Assembly (NCBI RefSeq): GCF_910593845.1
Contig: NZ_CAJVAS010000012.1
Coordinates: forward strand, 62,001 to 126,000
Source of the DNA: Paenibacillus solanacearum
GTDB taxonomy: Bacteria; Bacillota; Bacilli; Paenibacillales; NBRC-103111
Reading direction: 5' to 3'
DNA length: 64,000 nt
Part shown: positions 38,504-47,117 of the stretch, piece by piece
Numbering within the stretch: position 1 is the first letter of the stretch
Layout: every line of letters begins with the position of its first letter
The notes under the pieces: model-generated
What the model was told of the DNA's origin: nothing
Database searches by the model: none
Seen by the model: the letters and a program-made list of their open reading frames with translations, nothing else
Translations under genes and position numbers: made by a program

Positions 38504-39811
38504 CTACTTGGATTTTGCCGCCTTCGCCGCTTTGGCCGTCTCGATGGTTTGATTGATTTGTTCCTCGAAGCTTCTCAAGGCGGTATTCGAATCGATTTTG
38601 TCTTTGACCATTGCAGCAAAAGAATTGCCGAAGTCGACACCGACATCCACCAGGTGGGAGGCGCGGGCCTCCGATGGCGGGGCGTCGGGATAAAAGTACA
38701 AGGCGCCGACGTTTTTGCCCTGCCATTCCGGCACGTTTTGACCGAATGCTTTTTTCACCGCGTCGCTTTTGAGCGGCGTTCCTACGCCGTTTTTAACCAG
38801 CGCGGTCTGCACTTCCTCGGACAGCAAATAGGAGACAACCTCGAACGCCTCGTCCTTATGCTTCGACGTCTGCGTTACGAATAGCGCCAGCGTAGCGGGC
38901 TTGAAGCCGATCTTCGGACGCTCCTTGAGGCTCGGCACGGCTGCGACGTCCCAGTTCAGCGAAGGGTTCGCGCGTGCGGCGCCGATGATCCCCGGATGGC
39001 TGTTGACCATCATGGCGATCGTTCCTTTGGAGAAATCCCCCAGGGGTGCGATCGTGGCGTTCGGGAGCTCGAAAAACCTTCTCAAATTATCGTACAGCAA
39101 TCGATAACCGTCGTTGTTGATGGTCGCTTTGTCTTCCTTCGCGTGCAGGGGGCTGATCGACAGCTGATTATTGAGCATAATATTGTTCGGCTGCGCCGTA
39201 AAGCCTAGATAAGTCACGGAGCCGTCCACCCGCGTCAGCTTGCCGGACAACGCATACGCTTCATCCCAGGTCATGCCGTTGCTCGGGTAAGGCACGCCAA
39301 ACCGGTCGAAGACGTCCTTGTTGTAGAACAAAGCGTATTTGTTCATCGTAAAAGGGAGGCCGTACAGCTTGCTCTCGCTGTTCTGCGCTACCGTCTGGGC
39401 CAACACGTTCGGTTCGATGGAGCCGAGATTGAAGCCATGCTTCTTGACAAGCTCCTGCATATCGTATTCAAAGCCGTTCGCCATGACTCTGCTCGTCGTA
39501 AAAGCCGCGGATTCGTATAAAATGTCGGGCAATGTGCCTTGCGCGATGAGGTCGGGGTAATCGCTGCCTTTTCCTCTTGCGATAATGTTCAGCGTAATAT
39601 GGGGGAATTTCTTTTGCAAGGCATCGAGCACCGCTTGGTCCAATACTTCGGCAGGTGAGGACTGCGCGAAGAACAAGGTCAACGTGACCGGTTCCTTCGG
39701 TTTGAGCGCGTTTCCGCCCGTTTGGACCGACTCGCCGCCCCCGCTGCAGCCTGTCAGCACGGAGCCGATCAGCAGGCAGCTGGTGAAGACGGTTCTTATT
39801 CCTTTGACCAT
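38504..39811 (-). CDS. Sugar-type ABC substrate-binding lipoprotein (family 1), orphan
   Basis: The 435-residue lipoprotein has a signal peptide with lipobox SVLTGC and the family 1 fold (VTLTLFFAQSS, PDILYESAAF, GLPFTMNKYALFYNKDVFDRFG). The second of two in-frame ATGs (39811) is better spaced from GGAGG than the first (39817). No MalF/MalG-type permeases or ATPase lie next to it, so it must use permeases encoded elsewhere. It converges on the putative polysaccharide-active pair and may bind the products released there. Confidence 0.88.
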   Translation of the reverse strand: MVKGIRTVFTSCLLIGSVLTGCSGGGESVQTGGNALKPKEPVTLTLFFAQSSPAEVLDQAVLDALQKKFPHITLNIIARGKGSDYPDLIAQGTLPDILYESAAFTTSRVMANGFEYDMQELVKKHGFNLGSIEPNVLAQTVAQNSESKLYGLPFTMNKYALFYNKDVFDRFGVPYPSNGMTWDEAYALSGKLTRVDGSVTYLGFTAQPNNIMLNNQLSISPLHAKEDKATINNDGYRLLYDNLRRFFELPNATIAPLGDFSKGTIAMMVNSHPGIIGAARANPSLNWDVAAVPSLKERPKIGFKPATLALFVTQTSKHKDEAFEVVSYLLSEEVQTALVKNGVGTPLKSDAVKKAFGQNVPEWQGKNVGALYFYPDAPPSEARASHLVDVGVDFGNSFAAMVKDKIDSNTALRSFEEQINQTIETAKAAKAAKSK

Positions 39812-39817
39812 CAGCAT

Positions 39818-40296
39818 ACAACCTCCATTCGATGAGCGATTCCAATAGTACCTTCCAAGCTATGACCTGATGTGCTTGCACCTGATGTGCTTACAATTGA
39901 AGCGGGAGCGTATCCGCGCTTCTTCGGGTGCATCCCCTCCTTCGAGGTTGGCGTATATGACCCCTGAACGTGAATCATTTGGATGTTAGGATGCTTGTAA
40001 ACGCTGTCATTATTTGTTTGCAGCAATCGTCGTTCTGGCGTTTACGGGAGCGTTCAAACAGGGAACAACGTTATCGTACAATAAATAATAAGCGCGATAT
40101 AGTTGAGTTTTTGTTGACTATAAAAGGGTTAGCTGGCGTGTCGCTTCCAATGTCTGGTCAGTCGCTGTGCCAGCGCATGAGCCGGTTCCACTGGTTTCGA
40201 CTGCAGCCTACGTTCCGCTACTGGAACCGCAAGGAGTAGGAGAATCGGGCGTCGAATAACAACATGTAGACAAAGGCGAGACGAGAGGGGAACGGT
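39818..40296. other. Intergenic region without a supported gene
   Basis: A plus-strand frame at 39970-40239 lacks a ribosome site and family resemblance. An inverted repeat CGGTTCCA (40183-40190) with TGGAACCG (40222-40229) could form a hairpin upstream of the Nudix gene. The rest is AT-rich promoter-like DNA for the two divergent genes. Confidence 0.4.
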
Positions 40297-40746
40297 ATGC
40301 AGTGTGAATGGTACGGTCTTCATGAGATTGATTCGGATCTCATTCAATATGTTGTCATGATTGCGGAATACAACGACCAGATCATTATGATTCGGAATAA
40401 ACAGCGTCAGTTGTGGGAATTGCCCGGAGGGAAGAGGGAACCGAATGAAGATTTGATCCAGGCGGCAAGCAGGGAGCTATATGAAGAAACGGGAGCCATC
40501 CGATTCGAACTTATTCCGTTTGCCGTATATTTGATGAACGGTAGTTATGGCATGATGTTTTTTGCAAAGGTGAACAAACTTGATGAATTGCCGAATTATG
40601 AGATTGCAGAAATCCAGTTCGTTGACTCCCTTCCGGAAAATTTATTATATGGTTCTGTCTACTACGAAATGTATTCGCACTGGATGGAGATGAAGCAGCG
40701 GCATTGGACGTCCACTAAGGTTGAGTATGCGGGGTTTTTAAATTAA
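40297..40746 (+). CDS. Nudix hydrolase
   Basis: The 149-residue protein carries a complete Nudix box (GGKREPNEDLIQAASRELYE then ETGA, near residues 44-67), which binds metal and cleaves nucleoside diphosphate-X compounds. GAGAGGGGAAC precedes ATG 40297. The specific substrate cannot be read from sequence. A promoter for the next small RNA begins 6 bp after the stop. Confidence 0.9.
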   Translation: MQCEWYGLHEIDSDLIQYVVMIAEYNDQIIMIRNKQRQLWELPGGKREPNEDLIQAASRELYEETGAIRFELIPFAVYLMNGSYGMMFFAKVNKLDELPNYEIAEIQFVDSLPENLLYGSVYYEMYSHWMEMKQRHWTSTKVEYAGFLN

Positions 40747-40751
40747 CTTCA

Positions 40752-40780
40752 TTGAAGCATCAATTTAACTGTGTTATCAT
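40752..40780 (+). promoter_or_regulatory. Promoter of antisense-RNA-like copy A
   Basis: TTGAAG (40752-40757), 17 bp, TATCAT (40775-40780). It precedes the first copy of the small RNA family described here. Confidence 0.55.
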
Positions 40781-40786
40781 ATAACA

Positions 40787-40905
40787 AAGAAAGACCAAGT
40801 GCTGCGAACACTTGGTCAGTACAATTGGCTTGGATGGTTTATTCCCTTCTAAGTCATACAGGTAATAAAACCCACCGTCGGCTCTCAACCTTTGGGTGGG
40901 TTTTT
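40787..40905 (+). ncRNA. Antitoxin-like small RNA, copy A (no toxin partner)
   Basis: The RNA would begin with a stem-loop (GACCAAGTG/CACTTGGTC), share TACAATTGGCTTGGATGG with copy B, and end in a terminator (AAAACCCACC 40867-40876, GGTGGGTTTT 40895-40904). In copy B the same sequence runs antisense to a holin-like toxin. On the opposite strand here, after the terminator, I find only a few bases matching the toxin 3' end and no toxin reading frame, so the toxin is lost. Confidence 0.6.
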
Positions 40906-40994
40906 ACTTTCTCGCACAAGTGTTCCTATTCTTTTACTGCGCCTCGCAGGTTTGTCTGCCTGATCTTGATCCTGATCCTGGTATGTGAAACAAA

Positions 40995-41525
40995 CTACCT
41001 GAGTGATCTTGCAGGACTATTTATTCTCCAGCCCTTGTTCGTTATATATGTGTATTCAACTTGAATCTCGTTAGCAGGATTATCATCACCATATTCCGGC
41101 ACTATAAATTTATATGTAATTGTCTGTCCATCCCGGCTCACGATCATTCCAGCAGCTCTTGACCAATCATTCACTGAACCCCAGCCAACGCGCTGATATG
41201 ACAGTCTGTCGTTAATGACAACGACTGAGGATTCGATGAGCTTCTTGGCTATATCGTGAGTAAATATTTCTTCAAGATAGGAATACATCTCCTCATAGGT
41301 ATCTAGATCCGAACAAAAATAGTAATACCCGCCCTCTTTAGCCGGAGTCTCTCTCTCTACCTGATCGCATGCGCTGCCACCTTCAATAAATGTACTCAAA
41401 CGTTTTAGCCCCTCTGCTCGTAATTTTAATGCGAGCTCTTGATTCAATTCCGGTAGGGGCTGAGCTTGATTGTTGCCGATTACCAGACTTTGTAATAGAA
41501 GCATAAGGATTATGAATTTATTCAT
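40995..41525 (-). CDS. Secreted protein, possibly IseA-like (DL-endopeptidase inhibitor family)
   Basis: A 176-residue exported protein with a hydrophobic signal (MNKFIILMLLLQSLVI). The mature part has a cystatin-like pattern: YYYFCSDLDTYEEMYSYLEE, VFT-like EIFTHDIAKKLIE, a central GWGSVNDWSRAAGMIV and a C-terminal GWRINS strand. This resembles the IseA family, which inhibits cell-wall DL-endopeptidases, but it also carries two cysteines (CDQ and YFCSD) that could form a disulfide. AAAGG before the second ATG favours 41525 over 41534. Confidence 0.5.
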   Translation of the reverse strand: MNKFIILMLLLQSLVIGNNQAQPLPELNQELALKLRAEGLKRLSTFIEGGSACDQVERETPAKEGGYYYFCSDLDTYEEMYSYLEEIFTHDIAKKLIESSVVVINDRLSYQRVGWGSVNDWSRAAGMIVSRDGQTITYKFIVPEYGDDNPANEIQVEYTYITNKGWRINSPARSLR

Positions 41526-41705
41526 ATATTTCATCCTTTATGAGTTATTTGGTTATCCGTTATAGGAAATTCCGGTAAGGCATATAAAAACCTATCACAC
41601 AAAAACGAACAAACATTCTATCCAACAGTATCTTGATGTGGTAAGATGTAGAAGTACAATTGAATCTTGGGTGGGCATGGTTTCCCTTCGAAAGGAGGTG
41701 AGACC

Positions 41706-41801
41706 ATGGAGTTGAAAGATGCCATTACGATCATGATTCTATTCGCCACATTTATCATAGCTCTTTTAACATACATCGGGAATAACTACAAGAGAAAGTA
41801 A
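41706..41801 (+). CDS. Holin-like type I toxin, 31 residues
   Basis: The peptide starts MELKDAITIMILFATFIIAL and ends NYKRK: a short polar head, one TM helix and a basic tail, the form of the putative holin-like toxin family (type I toxin-antitoxin, TxpA/Fst-like in behaviour). AAAGGAGGTGAGACC gives a very strong ribosome site. The stop lies in the left arm of a bidirectional terminator (41801-41839), and an antisense RNA gene overlaps from the other side, so the two 3' ends would pair. Overexpression would be expected to damage the membrane. Confidence 0.75.
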   Translation: MELKDAITIMILFATFIIALLTYIGNNYKRK

Positions 41802-41905
41802 AAACCCACCCCAAGGTTTACGCGCCGAAGGTGGGTTTTGTCTTTTGACTAGAAGGGGTAAATCCCATCCAAGCCAATTGTATAGCCGAGTGTTCACAGC
41901 ACTCA
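41800..41905 (-). ncRNA. Antisense antitoxin RNA, copy B, with shared terminator
   Basis: On the minus strand a promoter-like pair TTTGAA (41938-41933), 16 bp, TATAAG (41916-41911) precedes a stem-loop (GAGTG/CACTC), the conserved TACAATTGGCTTGGATGG block and the terminator shared with the toxin (GGTGGGTTTT/AAAACCCACC). It overlaps the toxin mRNA 3' end. This convergent layout is standard for type I antitoxins. Ends are estimated. Confidence 0.65.
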
Positions 41906-42049
41906 GTTTTCTTATATAAAGAATAACATATCTTCAAAGCGATGAAAACCCGATATAAAAATTTACTTAGAAATCGGACTAAAGATAAATTATTACAATC
42001 CTATACAAACATTTTACAATGCATGTATTCAATTTAGGAGTAGCTTAGG

Positions 42050-42412
42050 ATGGAAAATAACTTCAAAAATTTATTTGAAATAATATTTGGAATTGCTTTT
42101 GCAGTTTTATTTAAATGGAAGATCTATAGCATATATAACATCTCTGAAAGGACACCTGTACAAATAACAGTTTTTTTCGCGGGATTATTTGTATTTTATT
42201 TATCAATGCATGTATGTAAGTATTTTTATAGATGCTATAAGAATTATGGAATATTTAGCTATGGAACATTAACGGGAGTTGCATTTGTAACTTTTCTTAT
42301 CGTAATAATGCTTTCTGTACATACTCCAAGAGAGACCATAAATGTATTAAAGGGAATTTTAATAATATGGGGATTAGCCATAATTGCTCTAACGATAATA
42401 CAAAGAAGGTAA
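42050..42412 (+). CDS. Small membrane protein of unknown function
   Basis: The 120-residue protein has about four predicted TM helices (near 10-25, 40-58, 72-90, 97-115) with short basic loops. AGGAG at 42036-42040 precedes ATG 42050. No family is recognisable. It is much AT-richer than the flanking genes and sits in the toxin-antitoxin patch, suggesting a mobile or recently acquired origin. Confidence 0.6.
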   Translation: MENNFKNLFEIIFGIAFAVLFKWKIYSIYNISERTPVQITVFFAGLFVFYLSMHVCKYFYRCYKNYGIFSYGTLTGVAFVTFLIVIMLSVHTPRETINVLKGILIIWGLAIIALTIIQRR

Positions 42413-42484
42413 AAAACAGTAATCCCAGAAATGCTATGATTTTCCATATGTTGGTTAGAGGAGTCGTATCAGGCACAACCCTGT

Positions 42485-42560
42485 GAGCCTAAGTCCTTTC
42501 GGATCCGACGCTACGCGCCTTAAGGCTCTCGGTTTCGTGACAAGAACGTTAGGTGAAACT
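42485..42560 (+). repeat. Structured element resembling a recombination or insertion hairpin
   Basis: GAGCCTAAG (42485-42493) pairs with CTTAAGGCTC (42519-42528), and its loop carries the palindrome TCGGATCCGA (42499-42508). Soon after is GAACGTTAGGTGAAAC (42544-42559); GTTAGGT fits the GTTRRRY core of integron attC sites, but I see no matching partner core. The element sits directly before the ribosome site of the next reading frame. Nature uncertain. Confidence 0.35.
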
Positions 42561-42580
42561 TATCAGAAGAAGGGAAGAAC

Positions 42581-42925
42581 ATGAATCCAACATATAGAAA
42601 TGTACTTCCTAAAGATGATTTAATTGCTCGTTGGGTTACTGGCCTTGCAATTATGTTTAATGATTTATTTGTGAGTATGAGTACCCCGATTAAGCTTCGC
42701 TTAACACCGTATTCACGCTGCGGTCCCTGGCGGGTCCTTGGTCGTCAGAAGCTTATTAGCAGGGAAGTTGATTCAGGCGACACACCCGCACCACCTAACC
42801 GCATCTCGACCATTCGGGAGCCGATTCGCCGTTTGGCTCCATGCTCCTCTTTAAGGTGCTCGGCGTCGGGAATGCTGGTCTTTATTCAAGATTTGATTTT
42901 TTTATTTCGGGTTTCATCCCCTTGA
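42581..42925 (+). pseudogene. Probable truncated gene of unknown function
   Basis: AGAAGGGAAG precedes ATG 42581, and the first 33 residues (MNPTYRNVLPKDDLIARW, then TGLAIMFNDLF) look like a real protein start. After about 42680 composition changes abruptly to GC-rich, arginine/proline-rich sequence unlike a folded protein, which suggests the gene was cut and joined to unrelated DNA. Confidence 0.45.
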
Positions 42926-42949
42926 AGATATGCTGTTCTTTATAGTAAG

Positions 42950-43049
42950 AAAACCGAGTGCGGTAAACACTCGGCTTGAATGGAATTATCCTTTCTAGTC
43001 AAAAGGACAAAAACCCACCTTCGGCGCGTAAACCTTGGGGTGGGTTTTT
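42950..43049 (+). ncRNA. Antitoxin-like small RNA, copy C
   Basis: It has the same stem-loop (CCGAGTG/CACTCGG) and terminator (AAACCCACC 43011-43019, GGTGGGTTTTT 43039-43049) as copies A and B. The TTGAAG upstream at 42922-42927 is conserved, but the -10 is poor. It runs antisense to a deleted copy of the toxin. Confidence 0.55.
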
Positions 43050-43084
43050 ACTTCTCTTGTAGGAATGGCATCTTTCAACTCCAT
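42995..43084 (-). pseudogene. Holin-like toxin with its membrane helix deleted
   Basis: On the minus strand an identical ribosome site (GGAGGTGAGACC) and start (MELKDAI) lead straight into the sequence that follows the helix in the intact copy; about 60 bp encoding the TM segment are missing and the frame then reads through the terminator to a TAG at 42997-42995. The product would lack the toxic helix. Confidence 0.75.
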
Positions 43085-43153
43085 GGTCTCACCTCCTTCC
43101 GAAGGGAAACCATGCGCACCAAATTTCAGCATATCACCACATCAAGAGGCGGC

Positions 43154-44170
43154 TTAAGGCTCAAAATACTGCACAATGACGGCTTGGCCGTTCGATACAT
43201 CGACCTCCGCCACAGCGCCATTGACGAAAGTTATCTGCGGAGGTACATGCCCGCAGTCGATATCATACACGATCGGCAAGCTCCACTCATCCGCAAGCTC
43301 CCGGTACATATCCGTCACTTGGTAGCCGTCAACAGGCTGGTTCGCAACGCTTCGGCCGAACAGGATCCCGCTGCAATGGTCAAACCAGCCGGCCAGTTTC
43401 ATTTGAATCAGCGAACGGCGCACATCGGCGACGTTCAATTCGCAATTTTCCAAATACCAGAGGATCGGCTGGCCAGAAATGAATTGCCGCTGGAATGTGT
43501 GCACATCGCCGAATCGGGTTCCGATCAAATGCCGGATGACATCGATGCATCCGCCAAGCAAGCGCCCACGCAGGCGAGCGTCGGTTCCCGAAACCGTCTT
43601 CCATCGAGTCGGCTCCGTTAGATGAAAGACGCATGGCGAAGGATGGTCGCGAATCCATTCCTTCTGGTACAGCTTGGACGACAGCTGTTGAACGGATTCG
43701 CTGGCACTTGTCGTGAGTACGGTCTCCCACATCGCGGTCGTCTCATCCGCATACGTTCCTCTTAAGTCGATCAAGGCTGTACCGTGCGCTGTGGCGATTC
43801 CAGTGGAGAGCGTAACGGCCAGCAGCAGCACGCTCGTATCCGAATAGCCCAGGATCCACTTGGGCTGTATGCCGGCATAATCGATTCGATCTACAATCTC
43901 AAGCAGCAGCTCTCCACCCCAGGGCGGAAAGATGAGACCGATGTCTTTATTTTGCAGCATCGCGTTCAGTTCCGCAGCTCGCAGAGCGGCAGGCGCAGAC
44001 TTGGCTTTATGCTGCGTCCACACGGTCTCTCCACAAACCACCGAGTAGCCTTTCGCCTCCAGGCCACTGATCGCTTGCTTCATCCGTTCGTGTGAAGGCT
44101 CCTTAACGCCGGATGAAGGCGCGGTGACGCCAATCGTCATTCCATTTTGCAACAAAGGGTAGCGGATCAT
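43154..44170 (-). CDS. S66 peptidase: LD-carboxypeptidase / microcin C immunity (MccF) family
   Basis: The 338-residue protein has the S66 layout: nucleophilic Ser110 in ILGYSDTS, Glu in WYLENCEL near residue 244 and His in DIDCGHVPPQ near residue 308. The N-terminal TIGVTAPSSG is also typical. LdcA members trim peptidoglycan tetrapeptides in the cytoplasm; MccF members cleave microcin C-type nucleotide-peptides. Sequence alone does not separate the two. AGGAGG precedes ATG 44170. Confidence 0.88.
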   Translation of the reverse strand: MIRYPLLQNGMTIGVTAPSSGVKEPSHERMKQAISGLEAKGYSVVCGETVWTQHKAKSAPAALRAAELNAMLQNKDIGLIFPPWGGELLLEIVDRIDYAGIQPKWILGYSDTSVLLLAVTLSTGIATAHGTALIDLRGTYADETTAMWETVLTTSASESVQQLSSKLYQKEWIRDHPSPCVFHLTEPTRWKTVSGTDARLRGRLLGGCIDVIRHLIGTRFGDVHTFQRQFISGQPILWYLENCELNVADVRRSLIQMKLAGWFDHCSGILFGRSVANQPVDGYQVTDMYRELADEWSLPIVYDIDCGHVPPQITFVNGAVAEVDVSNGQAVIVQYFEP

Positions 44171-44354
44171 GCGCAGGTATCCTCCTAGTTATTTATATAT
44201 CAACCCGGGTAACAATCATGGCTATCCAACCTCGCCAAACTGCATTTTTTCGGGCGCAAGCCATTCGAGAGTAACTGCTTGTCGGTACCGTGTCTGAAAC
44301 GGAGCGTGTCCTCATATGATGGATAAGAACGTTGTCCAAGCGGGGGAGACGTAT

Positions 44355-45089
44355 ATGATGAATATGATATTGATCGGGAGCATCGCAACTTCGCTTTGTA
44401 CGGCGTTAGGCGCGCTTCCCGCCATGCTGTTCACAAACGTAACGCACCGGGGAAGAGACATATTGCTCGCGTTTACGGCTGGGATTATGGTATCCGCCTC
44501 GACGTACGGACTTATTCCTTCGGCGTTGAAACTATCCAATCTGGCGGTTCTCGCCGTCGGTATCTTATTAGGCACTGCCATTCTCACAATAATGGAGCGG
44601 TTGGTGCCTCATTCAGACCCGGAACACTCGAGCATGAGCACGGCTCACGGTGCCAGCTCCGTCCTGTTCTTGTCGGCCATGGCGCTTCATAATCTTCCGG
44701 AAGGTCTCTCCGTAGGTGTCAGCTACGGAAGCCATGATCATGACTTAGGCGCCATCGTTGCGCTCAGCATCGGACTGCAGAACATGCCGGAAGGTTTTTT
44801 GATCGCGCTCTTTCTCATCACCCATCGGGTGAACAAATGGTTCGCCTTGTTGTTGGCGTTCGTGACGGGCATGCTGGAGCTGGTGTTTTGTTGGATCGGC
44901 TACGTCTTTTCAGGCTTGTTCTCGGCGGTTGTTCCTTACGGGCTTGCCTTTGCGGCGGGCGCCATGCTGTTCGTCGTCTATAAAGAGCTCATACCGGAAA
45001 GTCACGGCGACGGCAATGAACGGGCATCCACCTTTTCTTTTATTATCGGGCTGCTGACGATGATCGCCGTTACGCATATGCTGATGTAA
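44355..45089 (+). CDS. ZIP-family metal transporter
   Basis: The 244-residue protein has about eight TM helices with the ZIP metal-site motifs HNLPEGLSVGV in helix IV and QNMPEGF in helix V. It probably imports zinc or another divalent metal. GGGGGAG at 44342-44348 sets ATG 44355, not the upstream in-frame ATG at 44316. It stands next to permease and GTPase genes of metal homeostasis on the opposite strand. Confidence 0.9.
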   Translation: MMNMILIGSIATSLCTALGALPAMLFTNVTHRGRDILLAFTAGIMVSASTYGLIPSALKLSNLAVLAVGILLGTAILTIMERLVPHSDPEHSSMSTAHGASSVLFLSAMALHNLPEGLSVGVSYGSHDHDLGAIVALSIGLQNMPEGFLIALFLITHRVNKWFALLLAFVTGMLELVFCWIGYVFSGLFSAVVPYGLAFAAGAMLFVVYKELIPESHGDGNERASTFSFIIGLLTMIAVTHMLM

Positions 45090-45140
45090 GGAATGTCCTA
45101 CATCGCCCGCTGCGTAAGGGCAGGTCATAGCCGGCTGTGG

Positions 45141-46133
45141 TCAAAACGTCCGGTAAACGTACGGATTGTCGGGGGTTCGCACCGACTTCCATTCGCTTAC
45201 TTTCAGCACGGGAATCGTCTGCTTGAACGGCTGATACAATTGCCACGTCAGCTTTCCTTCTATATGCACCCAATCGTCGTCATGCAATTGCGTATTGCCC
45301 GGAAACTCGACAAGCATGCCGAACACACCGGAATCGGCAGCGCAGTGCATGAACCCGAAGCGAAACACGAAATAGTGATTGGCATCGATCTGCTGGCCTT
45401 TATAGATGAAGCCGTCGTAACCGACCGTCCGGTCCATGAACTCGCCGGGGAAATTATAGATGACTTCCATGCCTTTCAAAAACTCGCTGTCGCCCAGGAC
45501 GAGCTCCTTTCGGCTAGCAAACGCTGCAAGGTCTTTATTTTTTGCCTCGTCATACCCGCTTGGTCCGTAAAACACGCTCGTATCCGGTTTCAAAAATTGA
45601 TGCTGGCCGGATGGGTCCCGCATATCGAAGTGAGGGAACGAGAAGTCTTTGGCTTTGACGAAGCTGGAGTCCAGCGTTTCGACAGGCAGCAGAATGCCGG
45701 TGATAATCGGGAAGCATAGGACGAAGAAGCTGAACGCTCTTTGCAGTTTGCTTCCCTGACCATGGGAATGGCCGTGATCGTGATGGTGGACCGGCTCTGA
45801 AGCGTGGACATGTCCATGCACATGTCTATGCTCGTGTCCATGTTCGTCCGAGTGGTCATATTTGTGTCCATGCTCATCCGAGTGTCCATGTCTATGTCCG
45901 TGCTCATGCTTGTGTTCGCACCCTTCCCCTCCATCATGCGACGCCTGTTTGTTTGCCGCTTGTTCCTGCCGGTAGACGCGCGCCAGCTCGACAACGCAGA
46001 GCAGCAGCAAAATCACGATTGCCGTGATGGACAAATACGAGTACTTCAAATTGATATACATATTGAGGTTGCCCTGCAGATGAATGAGCAGCAGCATCAG
46101 GGCGAAGCCGAACATAATATAACAGCGCGTCAA
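45141..46133 (-). CDS. TIGR03943-family protein with histidine-rich linker (partner of permease 1)
   Basis: A 330-residue membrane-associated protein of the YcgQ/TIGR03943 type: two N-terminal TM helices, a cytoplasmic or exposed linker of about 60 residues with around 20 histidines in HGH/HEHGH repeats (about 65-125), another TM and a C-terminal OB-like domain (VHIEGKLTWQ). The family always accompanies a permease of the type encoded just upstream, with which it overlaps by 4 bp (ATGA). The histidine run is a probable metal buffer or sensor and is absent from the second copy. Confidence 0.85.
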   Translation of the reverse strand: MTRCYIMFGFALMLLLIHLQGNLNMYINLKYSYLSITAIVILLLLCVVELARVYRQEQAANKQASHDGGEGCEHKHEHGHRHGHSDEHGHKYDHSDEHGHEHRHVHGHVHASEPVHHHDHGHSHGQGSKLQRAFSFFVLCFPIITGILLPVETLDSSFVKAKDFSFPHFDMRDPSGQHQFLKPDTSVFYGPSGYDEAKNKDLAAFASRKELVLGDSEFLKGMEVIYNFPGEFMDRTVGYDGFIYKGQQIDANHYFVFRFGFMHCAADSGVFGMLVEFPGNTQLHDDDWVHIEGKLTWQLYQPFKQTIPVLKVSEWKSVRTPDNPYVYRTF

Positions 46134-47041
46134 TGGAGCAGCCTCCCTATAAGCAAAGATCCGAGCAGCGTAAATGCGGCGACAAGCGCGATGAGGACAA
46201 GCACGAATTTGCCTCGGAAAACGGCAAGCAGCATGAGCGTATTTTTGATGTCGATCATAGCGCCGAATACGAGAAACGAGGAAAGCGAGCCGATCGAGAA
46301 CGTGCTGCGGAACGAAGACGCGATGAACGCATCCGCCTCAGAGCACAGCGACATGACAAAACCGAGCCCCATCATCAGCAGCGAAGCGGTGACCGGGCTG
46401 CTTCCCAGGCTCAGAAGCGACGAGGTGGGGACGTACGTCTGGATGCATGCGGCGATGAACGCGCCGAGAATCAAATATTTGCCGACGGAAAAAAATTCCT
46501 CGATCGCATGCTCGCACACACCGATGATCTGGGACGACAGCGGCGGCGAAGATGCGGGACCGGCGATCTGCTCGGATGAAGCGGCAATCTGCGGTTCCGC
46601 CGTAGGAGAGCGAAGGGGCAGCGCCGGGAAGAGATAGCCGACCGTGACCGAAACGGCCAGCGCTACCGCGAGCGCCAATCCGGCCCGCGCGAACACCATG
46701 GTCCAGCTGCTGCCGAACGCGATATAGGTGGAGAACAAGACGATCGGATTGATGATCGGCGCAGTGAGCATGAAGGCGATCCCGGCATGAAGCGGCACAC
46801 CTTTGCCGAGCAGCCGCCGCGTGATCGGGACGATTCCGCACTCGCACGCGGGGAACAAAATGCCGAGCGCGCATCCGAGCATCGAGGAGACGATGCGGCT
46901 GCGGGGCATGATCCGCACAATCCACCGTTCTTTCAAATAAATTTGTATCAGCCCGGAGAGCAGGACGCCAATCAGCACGAAGGGAATCGCTTCCATGATC
47001 ATGCTGAGGAAGATGGTGTTTAGTTGCAGCAATGTTTTCAA
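46130..47041 (-). CDS. Permease, UPF0718/ArsP-like family (copy 1)
   Basis: The 303-residue protein has about eight TM helices and the family motif FPACECGIVPI near residue 60, followed by NPIVLFST and, near the C-terminus, SLCSEADAFIASSF. In bacilli this type pairs with TIGR03943 proteins and responds to metal supply; the transported substrate is not established from sequence. It lies 76 bp after the second pair on the same strand. Confidence 0.85.
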   Translation of the reverse strand: MKTLLQLNTIFLSMIMEAIPFVLIGVLLSGLIQIYLKERWIVRIMPRSRIVSSMLGCALGILFPACECGIVPITRRLLGKGVPLHAGIAFMLTAPIINPIVLFSTYIAFGSSWTMVFARAGLALAVALAVSVTVGYLFPALPLRSPTAEPQIAASSEQIAGPASSPPLSSQIIGVCEHAIEEFFSVGKYLILGAFIAACIQTYVPTSSLLSLGSSPVTASLLMMGLGFVMSLCSEADAFIASSFRSTFSIGSLSSFLVFGAMIDIKNTLMLLAVFRGKFVLVLIALVAAFTLLGSLLIGRLLH

Positions 47042-47117
47042 GAGTTCCTCCGACGGGTGAAATATTCATCGCCTTGATTATCCACCAAATGCACCGAAAT
47101 TTCCACTGCAAAATCCC

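Noticed and set aside
39970..40239. Plus-strand frame of 89 residues
   Set aside because: No ribosome site, no family resemblance, and composition unlike the neighbouring genes.
40771..41064. Plus-strand frame of 97 residues after the Nudix gene
   Set aside because: It runs across a small-RNA stem-loop and terminator and overlaps the end of the secreted protein gene; explained by the RNA.
42540..42560. Firm call of an integron attC site
   Set aside because: Only one core (GTTAGGT) is present and no integrase or matching RYYYAAC core was found; kept only as a structural observation.
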